DNA of 6,169 bases from Methylobacteriaceae bacterium (GTDB taxonomy: Bacteria > Pseudomonadota > Alphaproteobacteria > Rhizobiales > Beijerinckiaceae). Below are positions 1-5,578 of this stretch, one piece after another (positions within the stretch are counted from its first letter, which is position 1; every line of letters begins with the position of its first letter). The position numbers and the translations under genes were made by a program. The DNA is taken from positions 1 to 6,169 of the forward strand of contig JAFAPJ010000658.1 in the NCBI GenBank assembly GCA_019247255.1, in the 5' to 3' direction. The notes beneath the pieces are model-generated. The model was not told where the DNA came from, ran no database searches, and saw nothing but the letters and a program-made list of their open reading frames with translations.

Positions 1-1
1 G

Positions 2-472
2 ACGCTCCCCTACGCGCTCGGCTTCCACCCGGCCTTCCGCTGGCCCTTCTCAGTGGCGGACAAGACGGGTCATCGCGTCGCCTTCGAGGCCGAGGAGAGC
101 CGCGACCTGCCCGAGGTCGCGTCCGGTGGGCTCCTCGCGCGCCACCACCGTTTGGCGCCGCTCGACGGTCGCGTGCTGCCGCTCTCGCCCGCCATCTTCA
201 CGGAAGCGCTCGTCTTCCTGCGAGCGCGCAGCCGCGTCTTCCGCTTCGAGGCCCCGGACGGCGCCGCGATCGCGATGGCGGTCGAGGGCTTCCCGCATCT
301 CGCCGTGTGGTCGCGGCCCACCGCGCCCTTTCTGTCGCTGGAAGCCTGGACGGGCCACGCGCAATGGCAGGACGAGCCGGGCGAGCTCGCGACGCGCGAT
401 TCGATGATCCTGCTCGCGCCGGGCCAGACGCGCCGGCATCGCGCGATCCTGACCGCGACGCTGCCCGGCTGA
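2..472 (+). CDS. Aldose 1-epimerase family protein (LacX-like), 3' part only
   Basis: Family role: mutarotases interconvert the alpha and beta anomers of aldoses (or sugar phosphates in the YeaD branch) in the cytosol. The reading frame is open from base 2 to a TGA at 470-472 and gives 156 visible residues with no start in the window. About 290 residues are usual for LacX-like members, so roughly the first 130 are missing. Visible residue 9 is the His of the GFHPAF block that starts the fragment, matching the conserved G-x-HP-x-F histidine of the family. Near the end, LAVWSRP (100-106) and FLSLEAW (110-116) match the segment carrying the catalytic glutamate, here E114. The block MILLAPG (135-141) closes the beta-supersandwich fold, as is typical. 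An internal ATG at 53 is not a plausible start, because the HPAF block lies upstream of it. Substrate cannot be assigned. Confidence in the family is good, in the precise sugar low. Confidence 0.85.
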   Translation, partial: TLPYALGFHPAFRWPFSVADKTGHRVAFEAEESRDLPEVASGGLLARHHRLAPLDGRVLPLSPAIFTEALVFLRARSRVFRFEAPDGAAIAMAVEGFPHLAVWSRPTAPFLSLEAWTGHAQWQDEPGELATRDSMILLAPGQTRRHRAILTATLPG

Positions 473-473
473 G

Positions 474-488
474 CGCGACCCGGTCGCG
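474..488 (+). terminator. Possible short stem-loop after the epimerase gene
   Basis: CGCGAC (474-479) and GTCGCG (483-488) can pair around a 3-base loop, starting one base after the epimerase stop codon. There is no following T tract, and short GC-rich inverted repeats are common by chance at this base composition. It is a weak candidate for a transcription end or transcript-protecting hairpin. Confidence 0.22.
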
Positions 489-572
489 AACCGACCGAAG
501 CGAACGCCACGCGAAACCCAGGGCGCGGCGAGGGGTTGGCCCGACAACCCCCACATTCGCCGGACCTGCCCC

Positions 573-1430
573 ATGCGCGACTACCCGAGGCCGCCCTTTC
601 CCGATCAGCCGCAGAACATGCCGGGCGAGACCCGGCGCATGGAGCCGGCGCCGGATCACGGCGAGACGAGCTACAAGGGGAGCGGGCGGCTCGCCGGCAA
701 GGCCGCGCTGGTCACGGGCGCCGATAGCGGCATCGGCCGCGCGGTCGCGATCGCCTTCGCCCGCGAGGGCGCCGACGTCGCGATCGCCTATCTGGACGAG
801 CACGCGGACGCCAAGGAGACGGCGCGCTGGGTCGAGGAGGCGGGCCGCAAGGCGGTGCTGCTTCCGGGCGACATCAGCCAGCCCGAGACCTGCCGCGAGA
901 TCGTGCGCAAGACGGTCGACGCGTTCGGACGTGTCGACATCTTGGTCAACAACGCGGCGCACCAGAGCACGGTCGCAACGCTGGAGGACCTCACGGACGA
1001 GGAGGTCCTTCTCACCTTCAAGACGAACATCGTGGCGATGTTCATCATCACCAAGGCCGCGCTGCCGCACATGAAGGCGGGCGCAGCCATCATCAACACG
1101 GCCTCGGTCAACGCCGACAATCCGAGCCCGCAGCTCCTCCCTTATGCGGCCACGAAAGGCGCGATCGAGAACTTCACGGCGAGCCTCGCCCAGATGCTGG
1201 CCGAGCGCGGCATCCGGGCGAACTCGGTGGCGCCGGGTCCGATCTGGACGCCGCTCATCCCATCCACCATGCCGGCCGAGAAGGTGAAGCAGTTCGGCAG
1301 CCAGGTGCCCATGAAGCGCCCCGGCCAGCCGGCGGAGCTCGCCCCGGTCTACGTGCTCCTCGCGTCCGACGAGGCGAGCTACGTCTCCGGCGGCATGATC
1401 GCGGTGACGGGGGGCAAGCCGATCATCTGA
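573..1430 (+). CDS. SDR family NAD(P)-dependent oxidoreductase (YghA / general stress protein 39 type)
   Basis: A 285-residue short-chain dehydrogenase/reductase, a cytosolic NAD(P)(H)-dependent enzyme acting on a carbonyl or alcohol group. The cofactor-binding motif TGADSGIG is at residues 48-55 and NNAA at 126-129. The catalytic tetrad is complete: N152, S178, Y191 and K195 (YAATK). The PGPIWT block (221-226) and the C-terminal block MKRPGQPAELAPVY (247-260) are characteristic of the YghA/GSP39 ('glucose/ribitol dehydrogenase-like') subgroup. The N-terminal extension before the Rossmann fold, with PPFPDQP and DHGETSY-type sequence (7-34), is also typical of that subgroup. It supports ATG 573 as the true start, although no good Shine-Dalgarno sequence precedes it (CCTGCCCC directly upstream). 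Family members have been annotated as glucose dehydrogenases, aldehyde reductases or stress proteins; the substrate here is unknown. It lies 100 bp after the epimerase and is followed by a strong stem-loop, so it may be its own transcription unit. Confidence 0.95.
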   Translation: MRDYPRPPFPDQPQNMPGETRRMEPAPDHGETSYKGSGRLAGKAALVTGADSGIGRAVAIAFAREGADVAIAYLDEHADAKETARWVEEAGRKAVLLPGDISQPETCREIVRKTVDAFGRVDILVNNAAHQSTVATLEDLTDEEVLLTFKTNIVAMFIITKAALPHMKAGAAIINTASVNADNPSPQLLPYAATKGAIENFTASLAQMLAERGIRANSVAPGPIWTPLIPSTMPAEKVKQFGSQVPMKRPGQPAELAPVYVLLASDEASYVSGGMIAVTGGKPII

Positions 1431-1455
1431 GCGGCAATCGCGGGCGGCTTCCGTC

Positions 1456-1481
1456 CCGACCGCGCGATTTCCCGCGGTCGG
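1456..1481 (+). terminator. Perfect 9-bp stem-loop downstream of the SDR gene
   Basis: CCGACCGCG (1456-1464) and CGCGGTCGG (1473-1481) are exact reverse complements separated by an 8-base loop, 25 bases after the SDR stop codon. The following bases (TGCAATCGG) contain no T run, so it is not a textbook intrinsic terminator. Position and stability fit a terminator or mRNA 3'-end hairpin of a GC-rich genome, separating the SDR from the DUF485-symporter-dehalogenase cassette. A protein-binding palindrome upstream of that cassette is the alternative. Confidence 0.42.
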
Positions 1482-1544
1482 TGCAATCGGCCCAAGCGTC
1501 GTCGAAGGACGCCATCAGCTGACGCTGCAGGCTGGCGCGCTTCC

Positions 1545-1550
1545 GGAGGG
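1545..1550 (+). promoter_or_regulatory. Shine-Dalgarno-like GGAGGG unusually close to a GTG start
   Basis: GGAGGG sits at 1545-1550, leaving only one base before the GTG at 1552 (two if GGAGG is the pairing core). That is closer than the usual 5-9 bases. No other ATG, GTG or TTG in this frame lies shortly upstream or downstream, so this remains the best-supported start for the DUF485 gene. The close spacing suggests weak initiation, or that the true start is elsewhere. Confidence 0.4.
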
Positions 1551-1551
1551 A

Positions 1552-1923
1552 GTGAGGTCCGCCAGCCTCGACCCCTCGCGCACCGCGATCGCGGTTCCCG
1601 CGAGCGCACTGCCCCTCGCCCCCACGCGGCCCGCGCTCCCGTTCGGCCGCGAGTTCCGGTCGCTGCTCGACCTGAAGCGGCGGACGATCGGGCCGATGCT
1701 CGGCGTCACCCTCGCGGCCTTCGTGGTCGTGCTCGTGCTCGCCGGCTATGCCCGGCCGCTCATGACCGCGAAGGTCGCCGGCTCCCTTCCTCTCGGCTAC
1801 GCGCTCATCGCCGGGATCTACGGCCTGTGCTGGGGCGTCGCCGTCCTCTACGCGTACCTGGCGGACGCCCGCTACGATCCCCAGGCCGAGCGCGCGGTCG
1901 CGGAGCAGGGAGCGCGCCCATGA
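1552..1923 (+). CDS. DUF485 family small membrane protein (YjcH-like), partner of the symporter
   Basis: A 123-residue protein matching the DUF485 family, whose members are about 100 residues, have two transmembrane helices, and are typically encoded directly before ActP-type acetate symporters (yjcH-actP in E. coli). The conserved core starts near residue 32 with a GREFRSLLDLKRR segment. Hydrophobic helices follow at about 49-71 and 79-104, and the charged tail begins with DARYDP (105-110). The first 30 or so residues are rich in Ala, Pro, Ser and Arg and look like an extra N-terminal extension or a mis-set start. GTG 1552 is the only usual start codon in the frame before the core; the next in-frame methionine (ATG 1696) lies inside the first helix. 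The stop overlaps the symporter ATG (ATGA), indicating translational coupling. Its molecular role is not established; a function in assembly or activity of the symporter is an inference from constant gene pairing. Confidence 0.85.
   Translation: MRSASLDPSRTAIAVPASALPLAPTRPALPFGREFRSLLDLKRRTIGPMLGVTLAAFVVVLVLAGYARPLMTAKVAGSLPLGYALIAGIYGLCWGVAVLYAYLADARYDPQAERAVAEQGARP
1907..1912 (+). promoter_or_regulatory. Ribosome binding site of the symporter gene
   Basis: AGGGAG at 1907-1912 lies inside the end of the DUF485 gene, 7 bases before ATG 1920. This well-spaced site decides the start of the symporter and rules out the longer upstream reading of the same frame from 1827. Confidence 0.6.
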
Positions 1924-3446
1924 AGGCGCTGGCGCTCGTCATCTTCGCGATCATCCTCGGCGCGACGCTTCTTATCACCTATTGGGCGGCCCGGCGGACC
2001 AAGAGCGCAGAGAGCTTCTACGCGGCGAACAGCAGCCTCAGCCCCGTCCAGAACGGCTTCGCGCTCGCGGGCGACTGGATGAGCGCCGCGGCGTTCCTCG
2101 GCTTCACCGGCCTCGCCGCGCTCTACGGCATGGACGGCACGCTCTACGCGGCGGGCGCGCTCGTCGCGTTCCTGCCGATCCTGATGCTGGTGGCGGAGCC
2201 CCTGCGCAACACCGGCCGGTACACGCTGGGGGACGTCATCGCGTTCCGCATGCGGCGCCCCGCGGCGCGCCTCGCCGCGGTCGTCGGCGCCGTCCTCGTC
2301 AGCCTCGCCTACCTGATCCCGCAGATGGCGGGCGGCGGCGCGCTCATCAAGCTGCTCCTCGGCCTGCCCTACAGCCTCTCCGTCGTGATCGTCGGCCTCG
2401 GCATGATCGTCTACGTGACGTTCGGGGGCATGCTGGCGACGAGCTGGGTCCAGATCGTCAAGGCCGTGCTCCTCCTCGGCACGGCCGCGCTCATCATGCT
2501 GCTCCTCCTCGCCCGTTTCGACTTCAACCCGCTCGCACTCTTCTCGGCCATGGAGGCGCGCTACGGGACGGCGATCCTGGCCCCGGGCAACTACCTGAAG
2601 CACCCGCTTGACCAGCTCTCCCTCGGCCTCAGCTTCGCGCTCGGCACGGCGGGGCTGCCGCACGTGATGACCCGCTTCTACACCGTGCCGGATGCCCGGG
2701 CGGCGCGCCGGTCGGTCATCTGGCTCATGTTCCTCGCCGGCTCCTTCTTCTTCGTCACGACGCTCATCGGCTTCGGCTCGGCCGTGCTCGTCGGGCAGGA
2801 CGCGATCCGGGCCTCCGACCGCGGCGGCAACCTCGCGCTCCCGCTTCTCGCCCAGCATCTGGGCGGCGGACCGGACAGCATCTGGGGCCAGATGCTCCTG
2901 GCCTTCGTGGCAGCGGTCGCGTTCGCCACGATCCTCGCGGTCGTGGCCGGACTCACGCTCTCGACCTCGGGCGCCATCGCGCACGACGTCTACGTCAACG
3001 TCATCCGCCGCGGTCAGGTGAGCGAAGCCGAGCAGGTGCGGGTCGCGCGGTGGGCGACGTTCGGGGTCGGGCTCGTCGCGATCCTGCTCGGCCTCCTGGC
3101 CGAGGGCGTGAACGTCGCGGTGCTCGTGATCCTGGCGATCTCGGTCGCGGCGAGCGCGAACTTCCCGGTGATCGTGCTCTCGCTGTTCTGGCGGCGCTTC
3201 AACACCGCGGGCGTGATCGGCGGCATGGCGACCGGTCTCGTCTCGGCGGTCGCGCTCGCGCTGGTGGGGCCGGCTTTCCTGGGGCCGGCGGCGCTCTTCC
3301 CGATCGTGAACCCGGCGATCCTCAGCATGCCGCTCGGCTTCCTCGGCGCGGTGCTCGGCACCTATCTCGGCAGCCGGGAGGCGGACGCCGATGCCCATTT
3401 TGACGCCGTCCTGTTTCAGGCCCAAACCGGCCGCGCGCCGGCTTGA
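1920..3446 (+). CDS. actP: Sodium:solute symporter, ActP-like monocarboxylate permease
   Basis: A 508-residue inner-membrane protein of the solute:sodium symporter (SSS) family, closely resembling the acetate permease ActP, which takes up short monocarboxylates with a cation. ActP hallmarks in order: ITYWAARRTKS (19-29), the first core helix with GDWMSAAAFLG (51-61), NTGRYTLGDV (97-106), FGGMLATSWVQI (168-179), LGTAGLPHVMTRFYTV (241-256), and AFATILAVVAGLTLSTSGAIAHD (334-356). The last contains the Ser/Thr cluster (S348, T349, S350) that aligns with the Na2 site of vSGLT. SVAASANFPVI (408-418) follows. About 13 hydrophobic segments are visible. The start at ATG 1920 overlaps the DUF485 stop (ATGA) and has a good ribosome binding site. 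Compared with E. coli ActP (549 residues) the N-terminus is short: the cleavable signal-peptide region is absent and the protein begins at the first core helix. The catabolic neighbour is a haloacid dehalogenase, so the physiological substrate may be a haloacetate or 2-halopropionate rather than, or as well as, acetate. The family is certain, the substrate inferred. Confidence 0.93.
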   Translation: MKALALVIFAIILGATLLITYWAARRTKSAESFYAANSSLSPVQNGFALAGDWMSAAAFLGFTGLAALYGMDGTLYAAGALVAFLPILMLVAEPLRNTGRYTLGDVIAFRMRRPAARLAAVVGAVLVSLAYLIPQMAGGGALIKLLLGLPYSLSVVIVGLGMIVYVTFGGMLATSWVQIVKAVLLLGTAALIMLLLLARFDFNPLALFSAMEARYGTAILAPGNYLKHPLDQLSLGLSFALGTAGLPHVMTRFYTVPDARAARRSVIWLMFLAGSFFFVTTLIGFGSAVLVGQDAIRASDRGGNLALPLLAQHLGGGPDSIWGQMLLAFVAAVAFATILAVVAGLTLSTSGAIAHDVYVNVIRRGQVSEAEQVRVARWATFGVGLVAILLGLLAEGVNVAVLVILAISVAASANFPVIVLSLFWRRFNTAGVIGGMATGLVSAVALALVGPAFLGPAALFPIVNPAILSMPLGFLGAVLGTYLGSREADADAHFDAVLFQAQTGRAPA

Positions 3447-3482
3447 CCGCAAGGCGCAACCCTCGCGAGGCGATAGGCGCGC

Positions 3483-4217
3483 ATGATCAAGGCCTTCGTG
3501 TTCGATGCGTATGGCACGCTCTACGACGTGCAATCGGTCGCGGCCGTCACGGACGCGGCCTTCCCGGGGCACGGCAGCTACATCACGCAGGTCTGGCGCC
3601 TGAAGCAGCTCGAATACACCTGGCTGCGCTCCCTGATGGGCCGCTACGAGGATTTCTGGACCGTCACGCGGGACGCGCTGGCTTACACCCTGAAGACCCT
3701 CGACCTCGCGGCCGACGAACGGCTCTTCGACGAGCTCGCCGAGGCCTATAACCGGCTGACCCCCTACCCGGACGCGGCCGCGACCCTCGAGCGCCTCTCC
3801 GCCCATCGCCGCGCGATCCTGTCGAACGGCAGCCCCGGCATGCTGGCCGCGCTCGTGCGCAATTCCGGTCTCGACCGCCTGCTCGAGCAGACGATCAGCG
3901 TCGATTCCCGGCGCGTCTTCAAGCCGGACCCGCGCGCCTACGAGCTCGTCGAGGAGCGGCTCGGTGTGGCGCCCGGCGAGGTCCTTTTCGTGTCCTCGAA
4001 CGGGTTCGACATCGCGGGCGCGAAGAGCTTCGGCTTCCGGGTCGCCCGCATCCAGCGCGTGCCGCCGAGCGCGCTCGCCGGGGAGATCGGAACCGAGACG
4101 CGGCTCGAGCCCCTGACGCTGTTCAAGGCGCTGCGCATGCAGGACGAAATGCTCGGCTACGGGGCGGACGTGACGGTCCGCTCCCTCGCGGAGCTCGCCG
4201 ACTTGCCGCCGGGCTGA
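3483..4217 (+). CDS. dhlB: Haloacid dehalogenase type II (L-2-haloacid dehalogenase, DhlB-like)
   Basis: A 244-residue HAD-superfamily hydrolase of the type II haloacid dehalogenase group, which converts L-2-haloalkanoates to D-2-hydroxyalkanoates (chloroacetate to glycolate) in the cytosol through an aspartyl ester. The nucleophile is D8 in FDAYGTLYD (7-15), with T12. Other active-site residues of the family are all present: R39, S114 and N115 (LSNGS), K147 (FKPDP), Y153, and S171, N173 and D176 in FVSSNGFD (169-176). From memory, the halide cradle of Xanthobacter DhlB is Arg39, Asn115 and Phe175, and this protein has R39, N115 and F175 at the same numbers. The cap domain spans about 15-95. 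The last 25-30 residues (from DVTVRSL at 229) carry the usual C-terminal segment. DhlB is about 253 residues, so the length is normal. ATG 3483 lies 36 bp after the symporter stop with a weak AGG at 3475-3477, so cotranscription is likely. Sequence alone cannot exclude a non-halogenated physiological substrate. Confidence 0.92.
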   Translation: MIKAFVFDAYGTLYDVQSVAAVTDAAFPGHGSYITQVWRLKQLEYTWLRSLMGRYEDFWTVTRDALAYTLKTLDLAADERLFDELAEAYNRLTPYPDAAATLERLSAHRRAILSNGSPGMLAALVRNSGLDRLLEQTISVDSRRVFKPDPRAYELVEERLGVAPGEVLFVSSNGFDIAGAKSFGFRVARIQRVPPSALAGEIGTETRLEPLTLFKALRMQDEMLGYGADVTVRSLAELADLPPG

Positions 4218-4258
4218 TCGCGCCGGGCAGACGCCGCGCCTTCGGTCGCCGTCACCTG

Positions 4259-4277
4259 GCCCGGATGTCCTCCGGGC
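4259..4277 (+). terminator. Stem-loop after the dehalogenase gene
   Basis: GCCCGGA (4259-4265) pairs exactly with TCCGGGC (4271-4277) around a 5-base loop, 41 bases after the dehalogenase stop. No T tract follows. Its position makes it the best candidate for the end of the DUF485-symporter-dehalogenase transcript. The rest of the 4218-4402 intergenic stretch shows no convincing promoter or conserved RNA. Confidence 0.35.
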
Positions 4278-4402
4278 GCGACGGCTGGCGGACGGGACGA
4301 TGCGCATGTTAGCCCGCTCTCTGTCGTGAAGCCGCCCGAGATCCGTCGCCTCCCCGTCCTGCCCGTCCGATCGGAGCGCCGCGACACGCCCGGCGCGCTG
4401 CC

Positions 4403-5578
4403 GTGACCGGGCGACCGCTGGTCTCGGCCGATCTCGACGCCTATGCCGAGGGCGGCTTCTACGAGGGACCTGAACGCCTTGCCGCGTTGCGGGCGGAGGC
4501 GCGGCCGAGCGAGATCCTGGCGGAGCTCTTTCCGCGCTACAGCTATCGGCGGCCGGTCCCGGCCGGCATGATCCAGGGCGCTCCCGAGGTGGTCGCGGCC
4601 CGCGAGGCGCGCGACCGGGCGCTCGAAGCCGATTTCCGGGTCGGCGCGCGCTCGTCCCTCGTGCGGCTCGGCCCCTGCCGCATCCTGGACCGCGCGATCT
4701 ACCTCGAGACCGATCGCGGCCTCGCGGGCCTCTACGAGACGCAGCGCGACTGCGACCGGCCCTACCTCACGCATTCCGATCCCGAGGGCACCGCGACCGA
4801 ACGCCTGCCGCCGTCGCACGACTACCTGTTCCTGGGATCCGTCGGCTCGTTCAATTACGGCCATTGGCTCGTCGACGACCTGAGCCGCCATCCCGCGATC
4901 GCTGCGGCCGCGGCAGCCGCGGCGCGCCCGCTCTGCCTGCTGCTCGCGGGCCACGGCCCCTACATGGACGAGGTCCGGCGCGGGACGATCGACGCCGTTG
5001 CGGGCGGGATGGCGGGCGTCCCGATCCGCTTCCTGGCGGCCGACCGGGCCTACGCGGCCGAGACCCTGCTCTACCCGACGCCGACGAGCCGCCACCCGGT
5101 CCTGAAATCGCCGGCCGCGCTCGACGCTCTCGCCGAGGCGGCCCGCGCCTTCGCGGTCGCGGCCGACGCGCGGCCGAGCCGGCGGCCGCCGGCCCGGGTC
5201 TACCTGCACCGCCGGGCCGAGCATGGGCGCGTGCCGGCCGACGAGGCGGCGCTCGTGGCGGCCCTGCAGCGCCGGCGCTTCTTCGTCGTCGATCCCGAGG
5301 GCGCGACCCTGGCGCAGCTCTTCGGCCTGCTTCTCGAGGCCAGGCTCGTCGTCGGCGTCATGGGCGCCGCCATGACGAACACGCTCGTCTGCCGGCCGGG
5401 CACGCGCGTCCTGCACCTCGCGCCCGACAGCTTCGACGACCCGTTCTACTGGGATCTCGCGGCCGTGCGGGGCCACCGCTACATGGAGATCGCCTGCCCG
5501 CCTGCGGCCGCAGACCCCACGCGCTTCGACCTCGATCCGCACCGCCTCGCGGACGCGCTCGACGCGCTCGAGGTCTAG
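4403..5578 (+). CDS. Glycosyltransferase family 61 protein (DUF563)
   Basis: A 391-residue protein with the DUF563/GT61 pattern; such enzymes transfer sugars (xylose, GlcNAc and others) onto glycans or polysaccharides. Recognisable blocks are NYGHWLVDDL (151-160), the LAGHGPYMDE segment (181-190), RVYLHRR (265-271), E281, FFVVDPEGATLAQ (293-305), and VVGVMGAAMTN (316-326), the equivalent of the common HGAALTN motif with Met in place of His. PGTRVLHLAP (332-341) and FYWDLA (348-353) follow. No signal peptide or membrane helix is visible, so a cytosolic or membrane-peripheral location is likely. The first 80 residues are poorly conserved. GTG 4403 is the only conventional start after the in-frame TAG at 4310-4312 that keeps the whole domain, but it has no Shine-Dalgarno. 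An eight-alanine run (167-174) follows the first motif. The gene converges with a methyltransferase and shares a CTAG end with it, suggesting a glycan-modification locus extending to the right. Donor and acceptor are unknown. Confidence 0.85.
   Translation: MTGRPLVSADLDAYAEGGFYEGPERLAALRAEARPSEILAELFPRYSYRRPVPAGMIQGAPEVVAAREARDRALEADFRVGARSSLVRLGPCRILDRAIYLETDRGLAGLYETQRDCDRPYLTHSDPEGTATERLPPSHDYLFLGSVGSFNYGHWLVDDLSRHPAIAAAAAAAARPLCLLLAGHGPYMDEVRRGTIDAVAGGMAGVPIRFLAADRAYAAETLLYPTPTSRHPVLKSPAALDALAEAARAFAVAADARPSRRPPARVYLHRRAEHGRVPADEAALVAALQRRRFFVVDPEGATLAQLFGLLLEARLVVGVMGAAMTNTLVCRPGTRVLHLAPDSFDDPFYWDLAAVRGHRYMEIACPPAAADPTRFDLDPHRLADALDALEV

Noticed and set aside
198..1070. A 290-codon minus-strand frame and a 255-codon plus-strand frame (307-1074) across the epimerase/SDR boundary
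   Set aside because: Both are low-complexity Arg/Ala/Ser-rich translations overlapping the real genes in other frames, without recognisable motifs.
1827..1919. Longer N-terminus for the symporter starting at 1827
   Set aside because: The extra 31 residues are Arg/Gly-rich, overlap the DUF485 coding frame, and have no similarity to ActP N-termini. ATG 1920 has a well-placed AGGGAG and the ATGA overlap.
1872..4307. An 811-codon open frame on the minus strand opposite the DUF485, symporter and dehalogenase genes
   Set aside because: It is extremely rich in Arg, Glu, Asp, His and Ala with no domain-like pattern. It runs antisense to three genes with unmistakable family motifs, as expected from high GC at third codon positions.
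266..4902. Five copies of the octamer GCGATCGC (266, 747, 780, 1585, 4895), resembling the cyanobacterial HIP1 element
   Set aside because: The count is above a simple base-composition expectation, but all copies lie in coding sequence, and Ile codons next to GC-rich codons readily create the octamer in GC-biased genes. The protein content does not suggest a cyanobacterium.
4901..4924. GC-rich triplet run encoding eight alanines in the GT61 protein
   Set aside because: The codons are mixed (GCT, GCG, GCC, GCA), so it is not a pure microsatellite. A short alanine-rich helix or loop is unremarkable in a GC-rich genome.
4157..5542. A 461-codon minus-strand frame opposite the GT61 gene
   Set aside because: It has Arg/Gly/Ala/Glu-rich shadow composition, while the plus-strand frame carries ordered GT61 motifs.
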